Source: Microbacteriaceae bacterium (GTDB taxonomy: Bacteria > Actinomycetota > Actinomycetes > Actinomycetales > Microbacteriaceae). From it: a stretch of DNA of 12,660 nt. A program made the translations under genes and the position numbers. The stretch covers positions 1-12,660 of the forward strand of contig JAAYAS010000228.1 of the NCBI GenBank assembly GCA_012719255.1, written 5' to 3'. The notes under the pieces were generated by a model, which saw nothing but the letters and a program-made list of their open reading frames with translations, had not been told where the DNA came from and made no database searches. Below, one piece after another: positions 1 through 5,779 of the stretch. Every line of letters starts with the position of its first letter. Position 1 is the stretch's first letter.

Positions 1-528
1 CAGCAGCGCGTAGAGCGACCAGAGCGTCGCGGCGGTGACGCCGATCGACACGAGCGTGTCCATGCTCGTCGCGCCGTGGCGGGCGTTGCGCAGCGCGGCG
101 CGGTGGAACGGCCAGGCCGCCCAGGTGACGACCGGTAGCGCGAGCGCGAGCGACGCCCACTGCCAGCCCGGGAACTGCAGCGGCGGCACCATCGCCATCG
201 CGACCACCGGTGCTGCGAGCACGGCGGCGACGATGAAGCGGGTGCGGTAGCGCGCGGCCTCGTCGACCGGCGGCGCCTCGGGCGCGGGCTCATGGGCGTC
301 GTAGCCGGCGGCGCGCACCGCCTCGATGAGCTCGGCGGGGCTCGTGCCGGGGGCGCGCACGATCGCGCGCTCGAGCGCGTAGTTCACCTCGGCGTCGACG
401 CCGGGGAGCTTGTTGAGCTTGCGCTCGATGCGGTTCGCGCAGCTCGCGCAGGTCATGCCCTCGAGCCGCAGCTCGATCGGGTCGCCGGCGGGCGCCGCGG
501 CGGCGCTACTCGATGCTCGCGACCGCAT
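1..528 (-). CDS. copA: Copper-translocating P1B-type ATPase, N-terminal part (runs off the left edge)
   Basis: Cu(I)-exporting P-type ATPase of the cytoplasmic membrane; only the first 176 residues are in the window. Seen: an N-terminal heavy-metal-associated (HMA) domain with GMTCASC (Cys27 and Cys30), an acidic/proline linker (about 80-92), hydrophobic segments at about 98-114, 124-139 and 157-176, and the motif SMDTLVSIG (155-163). In P1B ATPases the MDxLVxxG motif follows the first membrane helices. The DKTGT, CPC and ATP-binding motifs lie beyond the edge. The ATG at 528 is chosen because a perfect AGGAGG (535-540) precedes it by 6 nt. This start lies inside the upstream chaperone gene, giving a 23-base overlap in a different frame, which suggests translational coupling. 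The CxxC HMA and the copZ partner favour copper over zinc or cadmium, but the CPC motif needed to confirm the metal is not visible. Confidence 0.93.
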   Translation of the reverse strand, partial: MRSRASSSAAAAPAGDPIELRLEGMTCASCANRIERKLNKLPGVDAEVNYALERAIVRAPGTSPAELIEAVRAAGYDAHEPAPEAPPVDEAARYRTRFIVAAVLAAPVVAMAMVPPLQFPGWQWASLALALPVVTWAAWPFHRAALRNARHGATSMDTLVSIGVTAATLWSLYALL

Positions 529-718
529 AGCCGGCCTCCTCGACCGCGGCGCGGACGGCGGCGGGGTCGAGCGGCGCCGCCGACTCGACGATCGCGGTGC
601 CGGCGGCGTGGTCGGCGACGACCGCGGCGACGCCGGGCAGCTCGCCGAGCTCCTCGCGCACGCTCGCCTCGCAGTGCCCGCAGGTCATGCCGGTGATGGT
701 GAGGCGCGTGGTGGTCAT
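506..718 (-). CDS. copZ: CopZ-like copper chaperone (HMA domain protein)
   Basis: A 70-residue cytosolic protein consisting of one heavy-metal-associated domain. This family carries Cu(I) and delivers it to the copper ATPase or to the CsoR repressor. Seen: the metal-binding loop GMTCGHC (Cys13 and Cys16), the following helix (VREELGELPGV) and the closing AVEEAGYAVASIE strand, which is the full βαββαβ length for the family. The His between the cysteines (CGHC) is common in actinobacterial CopZ, while the ATPase HMA here has CASC. The ATG at 718 has GGAAGGA (724-730) about 5 nt upstream. The 3' end overlaps the start of the copA gene by 23 bases. A CsoR-like palindrome (763-779) lies 45 bases upstream of the start, so copper-inducible transcription of both genes is likely. 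Confidence 0.95.
   Translation of the reverse strand: MTTTRLTITGMTCGHCEASVREELGELPGVAAVVADHAAGTAIVESAAPLDPAAVRAAVEEAGYAVASIE
535..540 (-). promoter_or_regulatory. Consensus ribosome binding site for copA, inside copZ
   Basis: Minus-strand AGGAGG, a perfect anti-Shine-Dalgarno match, spaced 6 nt from the ATG at 528. It fixes the copA start within the last codons of copZ. A ribosome that terminates at the copZ stop (506-508) would be 20 bases past this start, which allows re-initiation. Confidence 0.85.
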
Positions 719-762
719 GGGGGTCCTTCCGATCGGTTCGCGGGGTCGCCAAGGGAAACCCT

Positions 763-779
763 ATACCCCCCTGGGGTAT
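763..779. promoter_or_regulatory. CsoR-like copper operator
   Basis: ATACCCCCCTGGGGTAT is a perfect inverted repeat: 7-bp arms (ATACCCC/GGGGTAT) around a 3-bp centre. This matches the general form of operators bound by CsoR-family copper-sensing repressors (TACCC-type arms facing GGGTA, GC-rich centre), as known for actinobacterial and Bacillus copZA promoters. It lies 45 bp upstream of the copZ ATG on the strand leading into copZA. On the minus strand the right arm reads into TATAGG, which could serve as a -10 element overlapped by the repressor; no convincing -35 is seen. No csoR gene is in the window. Confidence 0.8.
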
Positions 780-801
780 TCCCGAGGATGCGGGGCGCGC
801 C

Positions 802-2394
802 TCACACCCAGCGCGGGGCGAGGAACCCGAGGGCGATGAGCGCGCGCACGTCGGGCAGCAGCGAGGCCCGCAGCGCCGCATCCTCGACCTCGAGCAGCGC
901 GCCGAGCGCCGCGACGATCTGCCCGGCGGTGAGCTCGCCGTCGCAGACCGACACGAGCGCGGCGAGCTCGGTCGACTCGGGGAAGGTGCGCCGGAACCCG
1001 CCGCCCTGCCGCAGCAGCATCGCCGAGGGGTGCTCGGCGCCGGGGATCGTGTGCCGCTCGTCGGTGACGTCGCCGGCGACGACGAGCGTCTCGTCGAGGA
1101 GCGCCTCGTCGTCGTGCCGGCGCAGCCAGTCGTCGGCGTCGAAGGTCGCGCGGATCGTCGCGCCGAGCGGCTGCGCGAGCTGGTGCTCGAGCGTCTCGAA
1201 GCGCCGCACCGCCGGGCCCTCGACGTCGGCGGCGGGCCGGTGCAGCAGCAGCATGCCCATGCCGACCGCCTCGACGCCGCGCGCGCCGAAGTCGTCGAGG
1301 TAGCGGGCGAACTGGTCGCGCCACGAGGTGAGCTCGCGGTTCTCCTGCGCGTCCTTGAGCCACATGTCGGCGTACTCGATGGGGGTGGCGCGCTCGCGCT
1401 GCACGACCCAGAGGTCGGTGGCGGGGTCGATCCACTCCTCGAGGCGGGCGTGCCAGCTCGCGTCGTCGGCGTGGATCTCCCAGTTGCCGAGCATCACCGC
1501 GACGCCCTCGGGCGCGAGGTGCTCGCCGAGGCCGGCGACGAGCTCGGCGACGAGCCGGTCGCCGGGGCGGCCGCCGTCGCGGTAGGTGTACTGGTCGGCG
1601 GCGGTCTCGTCGTCGCGGCGCGGGGTGATCACGAACGGCGGGTTCGAGACGATGAGGTCGAAGCGCTCGCCGCGCACCGGGTCGAGCAGGTCGCCGAGCC
1701 GCAGCTCGACGCGCTCGTCGAGGCGGGCGGGGTCGAGCCCGAGCGCCGCGTGGTTGAGCAGCAGGTTGAATCGGGCGAACTCGATCGCGCGCGCCGAGAT
1801 GTCGGTGGCGACCACCCGCTCGGCGTGGGCGAGCAGGTGCATCGTCTGCACGCCCATTCCCACCCCGAGGTCGAGCGCGCGGGCGACGGGCCGCCGCGGG
1901 GCGAGCTGCGCGAGGTTCGCGGTGGCCGGGCCGATGCCGACGACGTGGTCGCGGCGCAGCGGCCGGTCGGCGTCGACCTGGATGCCGCCGAGGTCGCTCG
2001 CGACCCACAGCTCGTGCGCGCTGTCGCCGTCGGCGACGGCGTAGGGGCGCAGGTCGACGCGGGCGCGGAGCCGGCGGGGGTCGCCGGGCACGGGCTCGAG
2101 CAGGCCCGCGGCGAGCTGCTCGGCGGATGCGGGCAGCTCGTCGGCGGCGGCCGCGCCGGCGAGCAGGTACACCCGGATGCACGCGGCGAGCGGATCGCGC
2201 CCGTCGCCGAGCGCGAACTCGGCGGGCGCGAGCAGGTCGCGGTGGAGCGCGGCGGCCGCCTCGGCGCCGAGCCGGCGCTCGACGCCGTCGACCGTGAAGC
2301 CGGCGTCGGCGAAGGCGGCGCGGATGCGGTCGAGGGCGGGCTGGTCGTCGCTGCGGGGCGCGTCGGTGGGGTCGTCGAAGGCTGCGTCGGTCAC
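802..2394 (-). CDS. Class I SAM-dependent methyltransferase, two-domain actinobacterial type
   Basis: A 530-residue cytosolic protein with a Rossmann methyltransferase core in the middle. Seen: SAM-binding motif I LDLGVGMG (174-181), the acidic strand end VVATDIS, and the catalytic-type motif IV SNPPFVIT (N251-P-P-F). NPPF/NPPY is typical of enzymes that methylate exocyclic or amide nitrogens (HemK/PrmC, RlmG, TrmN6, N6-adenine methylases). About 150 residues precede the core and about 200 follow it. I associate these flanks, from memory, with actinobacterial DUF7059/DUF7782-type methyltransferases; the substrate is unknown. The C-terminus looks like a small winged-helix region (LVSVCDGELTAGQIVAALGALL). 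The GTG at 2394 is preferred because GGGGGAG (2404-2410) lies 9 nt upstream; an in-frame ATG at 2412 lacks a good site. The frame stays open upstream to 3630, but that stretch is antisense shadow of the oxidoreductase gene. Confidence 0.85.
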   Translation of the reverse strand: MTDAAFDDPTDAPRSDDQPALDRIRAAFADAGFTVDGVERRLGAEAAAALHRDLLAPAEFALGDGRDPLAACIRVYLLAGAAAADELPASAEQLAAGLLEPVPGDPRRLRARVDLRPYAVADGDSAHELWVASDLGGIQVDADRPLRRDHVVGIGPATANLAQLAPRRPVARALDLGVGMGVQTMHLLAHAERVVATDISARAIEFARFNLLLNHAALGLDPARLDERVELRLGDLLDPVRGERFDLIVSNPPFVITPRRDDETAADQYTYRDGGRPGDRLVAELVAGLGEHLAPEGVAVMLGNWEIHADDASWHARLEEWIDPATDLWVVQRERATPIEYADMWLKDAQENRELTSWRDQFARYLDDFGARGVEAVGMGMLLLHRPAADVEGPAVRRFETLEHQLAQPLGATIRATFDADDWLRRHDDEALLDETLVVAGDVTDERHTIPGAEHPSAMLLRQGGGFRRTFPESTELAALVSVCDGELTAGQIVAALGALLEVEDAALRASLLPDVRALIALGFLAPRWV

Positions 2395-2434
2395 CCGACG
2401 ATTCTCCCCCATCCCGCGATGCCGGGTCCCCGCT

Positions 2435-2497
2435 CCCGTCGAAGCCCGCCGAAGGCCCCCGAACCCGTCGAAGGGTCCGAGCCCGTCGAAGGGTCCG
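2435..2497. repeat. Tandem CCCGTCGAAGGG-type intergenic repeat
   Basis: Four related units lie between the methyltransferase and oxidoreductase genes. Two 10-bp units are adjacent: CCCGTCGAAG (2435-2444) and CCCGCCGAAG (2445-2454). Two 18-bp units follow head to tail with one mismatch: GAACCCGTCGAAGGGTCC (2461-2478) and GAGCCCGTCGAAGGGTCC (2479-2496). The minus-strand form CCCTTCGACGGGCTC resembles a short element that I recall being scattered between genes in many actinobacterial genomes (CCCTTCGACAGGCTCAGGG type). Function unknown. Confidence 0.75.
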
Positions 2498-2525
2498 TCC
2501 GCCCCGCCGCCGCGCCCCGGCGGCC

Positions 2526-3545
2526 TCAGCCCGCCGCCGCAGCGCCCGGCGCGAGCGCCTCGAGGGTGCGCAGCCGCACGTCGAGCGAGTGCGCCGTGGT
2601 CGCGAGCATGAGCTCGTCGGCGCCGGTGCGGTCGACGAGCGCCGCGAGCCCCGCCTCGACGACGTCGCGCTCGCCGACGTGCTGGTGGCCGCGCGCCCGC
2701 TGCCACAGCTCGGTGCCGCCGGCCTGCTCGGCGATGCGCGCCGCCTCCTCCGGCGACACGACCCGGCCGAGCCGGTTCGACATCAGCTGGTAGCGCTGCA
2801 CCCGGGCGACGACGTCGAGCCGCTGCGCCTCGGCGTACGAGTCGGCGACGAGCACCGACGCCGACACGAGCGTCCACGGCTCGGCGACCGTCGGCGAGGG
2901 CCGGAACTCGCGCCGGTAGACGTCGAACGCGGCGGCCGGGTCGCCGGCCATGCCGAAGTGGTTCGCGTAGGCGTAGCGCAGGCCGAGCACGCCCGCGAGC
3001 TCGGCCGAGTAGAGGCTCGAGCCGAGCAGCCACACCTCGGGCAGGTGCGCGACCTCGGCGGCGGCGCGCAGCCGCCGCAGCGTCTCGGGGTCGTGGTGCC
3101 CCTCGCGCACGTCGCCGAGCAGCCCGAGGATCTCGAGCACGTGCTGCGGGTACTCGTGCACCGCCTGGTGCGACGGGTCGCGCCGCAGCGCCGCCGCGGT
3201 GATCGGATCGGTGCCCGGCGCCCGGCCGAGCCCGAGGTCGACGCGGTCGGGGAACATCCCCTCGAGCAGCGCGAACTGCTCGGCGACGACGAACGGCGCG
3301 TGGTTCGGCAGCATCACGCCGCCCGAGCCGAGCCGGATGCGCTCGGTGCCGGCGCCGAGCCAGGCGAGCGCCACCGGCGGCGAGGTCGACACGATCGCCT
3401 CGGTGTTGTGGTGCTCGGCCACCCAGTAGCGGTGGTAGCCGAGCCGGTCGGCGGCGGCGACGAACGCCTTCGAGTCGTCGAGCGCGCCGGGCACGTCCTG
3501 GCCCGTCGCGAGGGGGATCATGTCGAGCACCGATCGCAGCGTCAT
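2526..3545 (-). CDS. LLM class flavin-dependent oxidoreductase (luciferase-like monooxygenase, YhbW/MsnO8-like)
   Basis: A 339-residue TIM-barrel flavoenzyme of the bacterial luciferase superfamily; such cytosolic enzymes use reduced flavin for monooxygenation or hydride transfer, and the substrate here is unknown. Seen: the group-defining segments YHRYWVAEHHNT near the N-terminus, LGSGGVMLPNHAPFVVAEQFALLE, RVDLGLGRAPGTD, LLGSSLYSAELAGVLGLRYAYANHF in the middle, and a typical short C-terminal helix. Length fits the family. The ATG at 3545 gives MTLRSVLDMIPLATG, which aligns in register with the usual start (SLLDLAPIPEG in E. coli YhbW, from memory). Only a weak ribosome binding site precedes it. 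The frame is open upstream to 3725, but that extension is Arg/Ala-rich and would overlap the divergent gene's start. It may be cotranscribed with the methyltransferase 131 nt downstream, although the repeat lies between them. Confidence 0.9.
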   Translation of the reverse strand: MTLRSVLDMIPLATGQDVPGALDDSKAFVAAADRLGYHRYWVAEHHNTEAIVSTSPPVALAWLGAGTERIRLGSGGVMLPNHAPFVVAEQFALLEGMFPDRVDLGLGRAPGTDPITAAALRRDPSHQAVHEYPQHVLEILGLLGDVREGHHDPETLRRLRAAAEVAHLPEVWLLGSSLYSAELAGVLGLRYAYANHFGMAGDPAAAFDVYRREFRPSPTVAEPWTLVSASVLVADSYAEAQRLDVVARVQRYQLMSNRLGRVVSPEEAARIAEQAGGTELWQRARGHQHVGERDVVEAGLAALVDRTGADELMLATTAHSLDVRLRTLEALAPGAAAAG

Positions 3546-3596
3546 GCCCGGGGCAACGCCGCGAGCGCCCGGCGCATTCCGCGCCCGGCGAGGGGC

Positions 3597-3610
3597 CGCA
3601 TCCGGATGCG
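3597..3610. repeat. Perfect 14-bp palindrome in the divergent intergenic region
   Basis: CGCATCCGGATGCG is fully self-complementary. It sits in the 170-bp gap (3546-3715) between the divergent oxidoreductase and lipoprotein genes, about 52 bp from the oxidoreductase start. It could be an operator. However, it is also simply two copies of the GCATCC/GGATGC hexamer that is frequent throughout this window, so coincidence is possible. No clear -35/-10 pair was recognised in the gap. Confidence 0.5.
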
Positions 3611-3703
3611 CGCCGCCGGCGCCCGCGCACGGCGCCCCGGCTTCCGCCCGGCGATCGACGCGGATGTCGGCGGCATGCGTCACACTGGTGCGAACCGACT
3701 CCT

Positions 3704-3708
3704 GGAGG
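3704..3708 (+). promoter_or_regulatory. Ribosome binding site of the serine protease lipoprotein gene
   Basis: GGAGG, 7 nt upstream of the ATG at 3716. It supports that start over the longer open frame upstream. Confidence 0.8.
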
Positions 3709-3715
3709 TCACCGC

Positions 3716-4789
3716 ATGTCCGCACCCGGGCGCATCCGCCGCCGCCTCGGCGCGCTGCTCGCCACGCTCGTCGCGAGCGCGCTGCTCGCCGGCTGCGCGA
3801 TCACCGACCTCGACGTCACCGCGTCGTCGGCCGGCTACCAGCCGTTCCTCCCCGAGGTGCGCAGCGAGGACTCGGGGCTCCGCGAGGAGTTCCAGCTCAG
3901 CCCGCAGGAGGCGCACGAGTTCTGGAGCGACCCCGAGCGCTTCGAGGAGGCCGAGGGCCTCGACTACCAGGCGCCCGAGAACGTGCCGCAGGGCGGCGGC
4001 GACCCCGCGACCGGCGCCTACCGGCCCGCGACCGAGCCGATGCCCGCATCCCCGCAGGGCTACGGCACCGTCTCGGCCGCCGAGGTCTACGACCGCAACG
4101 GGCTCGGCGCGAGCACCTTCGGGCGCCTCTACACGACCTTCGACGGGCAGTCGATGTTCGTGTGCTCGGCGACGGTGATCAACTCCGACTCGGGCGACAT
4201 CGTGCTCACCGCCGCGCACTGCGTCGTCGAGCTCGACGGCTCGGGCACCGTCGCGCAGGGCGTGATGTTCGTGCCCGGCGACCGCAACGAGGCGCAGGAG
4301 CAGCCCTACGGCATGTGGGCCGCCGTCGAGGTGTCGGTGCCGCAGGAGTTCGTCGACCACGCCCTCGCCGACTCGAGCGGCATGGTGACGAGCGACCGCG
4401 GCTGGAGCCACGACTTCGCGTTCCTGAAGATGGAGCGGCAGAACGGCCAGTCGATCCAGTCGGTGACCGGCGGGCAGGGCGTCGCCTTCGGCATCCCCGT
4501 CGACACGCTCACGCAGATCGGCTACCCCGCCTCCGGCCGCTTCGACGGCCGCGAGGAGTACATGTGCGCCTCGACCTCGTACACCTCGAACGGCCAGGGC
4601 GGCTACTCGCACTACTGCGACATGACCCCCGGTTCGTCGGGCGGCGGCTGGCTCACCTCGTTCGACTCGACGAGCGGCACCGGCTACGTCGTCGGCGTGA
4701 ACTCGACCATCCTCGTCGGCCGCGACATCTCGAGCGCCGCGGTGCTCGGGCAGACCGCGCTCGACCTCTACACCGAGCTCGACGGGTAG
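3716..4789 (+). CDS. Trypsin-like (S1/V8-type) serine protease lipoprotein
   Basis: A 357-residue exported protein, predicted to be tethered to the outer face of the membrane by lipid. Seen: signal peptide with basic start (RIRRR), hydrophobic core and lipobox LAGC (Cys27); an acidic, Pro/Gln-rich spacer (about 28-115); and a chymotrypsin-fold protease domain (about 120-357). The full catalytic triad is present: His168 in LTAAHC, Asp233 in HDFAFLKM, Ser308 in TPGSSGGGW. Cys150/Cys169 match the conserved disulfide next to the His loop; Cys284/Cys301 form a likely second pair near the active serine. Similar extracellular proteases include glutamyl endopeptidase-like and trypsin-like peptidases, but specificity cannot be read here. 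The start is fixed by GGAGG at 3704-3708. The next lipoprotein gene begins 5 nt after the stop, so the two are almost certainly cotranscribed and may act together at the cell surface. Confidence 0.92.
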   Translation: MSAPGRIRRRLGALLATLVASALLAGCAITDLDVTASSAGYQPFLPEVRSEDSGLREEFQLSPQEAHEFWSDPERFEEAEGLDYQAPENVPQGGGDPATGAYRPATEPMPASPQGYGTVSAAEVYDRNGLGASTFGRLYTTFDGQSMFVCSATVINSDSGDIVLTAAHCVVELDGSGTVAQGVMFVPGDRNEAQEQPYGMWAAVEVSVPQEFVDHALADSSGMVTSDRGWSHDFAFLKMERQNGQSIQSVTGGQGVAFGIPVDTLTQIGYPASGRFDGREEYMCASTSYTSNGQGGYSHYCDMTPGSSGGGWLTSFDSTSGTGYVVGVNSTILVGRDISSAAVLGQTALDLYTELDG

Positions 4790-4794
4790 GCGCC

Positions 4795-5724
4795 ATGCGA
4801 CGCAGAGCACTCCGCGCCCTCGCCGCGACCGCCCTCGCCGCGGTCGCGCTCACCGGCTGCTCGGGCCCGGTGCCCGGCATGCCGAAGGTCACCCCGTGGG
4901 CGGTCGCGAACCACGAGGAGAAGGTCGCCTACCACGCGAACGCGGGCGAGGCGCTGCTCAACCTCGACGCCACCGCCGGCCTCGCGATGCTCGAGGCGTT
5001 CCAGGCGACCGGCTACCTCCACATCGACACCGAGACGAACGCCGCCGCGCACTTCGAGTACTTCACCTCGGTCGACGGCGAGAGCCACGTCTCGCAGCGG
5101 CTCTCGGGCGACCCGGGCACGGCGTTCGACGCGAGCCACGTCGCCGGCTCGCCGTACACCTACTACCTGCTCGGCGACCACTACAAGGAGGAGCTCGCCG
5201 ACGGCAAGAGCTGGGTGCAGCTGCCCGCCGGCGACCTCGGCCGGATGCACGAGCCCGAGCACAACTGCGTGCTGCTGTCGGTGACGTTCATGTGCGCCCT
5301 CATCGAGGCGTGGAACTCCACCCGCGACACCGTCGAGGCGCTGCCGGTGCAGCTCTCGGAGGGCGAGGCGGGCCAGCAGCACTTCGCCACCGCGGTCACC
5401 TACGACGCGCTCGCCGAGGCAGCGCTCATCCCGCAGGACGGCCAGTTCGACGGCTTCGTCAGCGAGTCGGCCCGCTCCGCGCTGATCCCCCTCCACCTCT
5501 GGGTCGGCGCCGACGGCGTCGTCACGAAGATCGAGGTGAACGGCGTGCTCTCGGGCGACTCCGGGCAGACCCTGAAGCTGCAGATCGGCTTCGAGATCAC
5601 CAGCCGCGAGGCGTCGAGCGAGCTCGTGCCGGTCGACGACTCGGCCGTGCCCGCGAGCGATGTGCTCCGCATCTCGACCCAGTCGCAGCTCGACGAGTTC
5701 ATCCGCCGATTGGAGGCGCTGTGA
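4795..5724 (+). CDS. Lipoprotein of unknown function (faintly LppX/LprG-like)
   Basis: A 309-residue predicted lipoprotein. Seen: signal peptide MRRRALRALAATALAAVALTG and lipobox LTGC (Cys22), then a mature region with no membrane helix. It has strands and helices suggestive of a cupped β-sheet carrier fold: early YHANAGEALLNLDATAGLAMLEAF, a middle section with Cys158 and Cys167 (HNCVLLSVTFMC, a possible disulfide), and a C-terminal half with LHLWVGADGVVTKIEVNGVL, a phrase resembling LppX/LprAFG and other actinobacterial lipoproteins that bind lipids or ligands. That resemblance is weak and I do not name a family. The ATG at 4795 follows the upstream stop by 5 nt, and GGTAGG, which spans that stop, can serve as ribosome binding site. 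Tight spacing indicates cotranscription with the protease; it may be a partner, inhibitor or substrate of that protease, which is inference only. Confidence 0.8.
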   Translation: MRRRALRALAATALAAVALTGCSGPVPGMPKVTPWAVANHEEKVAYHANAGEALLNLDATAGLAMLEAFQATGYLHIDTETNAAAHFEYFTSVDGESHVSQRLSGDPGTAFDASHVAGSPYTYYLLGDHYKEELADGKSWVQLPAGDLGRMHEPEHNCVLLSVTFMCALIEAWNSTRDTVEALPVQLSEGEAGQQHFATAVTYDALAEAALIPQDGQFDGFVSESARSALIPLHLWVGADGVVTKIEVNGVLSGDSGQTLKLQIGFEITSREASSELVPVDDSAVPASDVLRISTQSQLDEFIRRLEAL

Positions 5725-5779
5725 ACCGCCGGCCCCGCACCGACCCCGCTTCGACGACCCAGCCCACCGAGGGAGCACG

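Noticed and set aside
410..1303. Plus-strand open frame over copZ and the methyltransferase 3' end
   Set aside because: It is low complexity (Ser/Arg/Ala), runs antisense to two recognisable genes, and has no motif or convincing ribosome binding site.
1030..2793. Plus-strand 587-residue open frame antisense to the methyltransferase
   Set aside because: The composition (Val/Gly/Ala/Glu/Arg without recognisable motifs) is typical of antisense shadows in high-GC DNA. It also crosses the repeat and two real genes.
2413..3630. N-terminal extension of the methyltransferase frame
   Set aside because: The extension is Arg-rich, runs through the oxidoreductase gene in another frame, and ends where GGGGGAG and GTG at 2394 give a good start.
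3546..3725. Upstream extension of the oxidoreductase frame
   Set aside because: It would overlap the divergent lipoprotein start, is Arg/Ala-rich, and makes the protein longer than the family.
3520..4794. Upstream extension of the second lipoprotein frame
   Set aside because: It is Arg-rich shadow of the protease gene. The ATG at 4795 starts a clean signal peptide with a lipobox.
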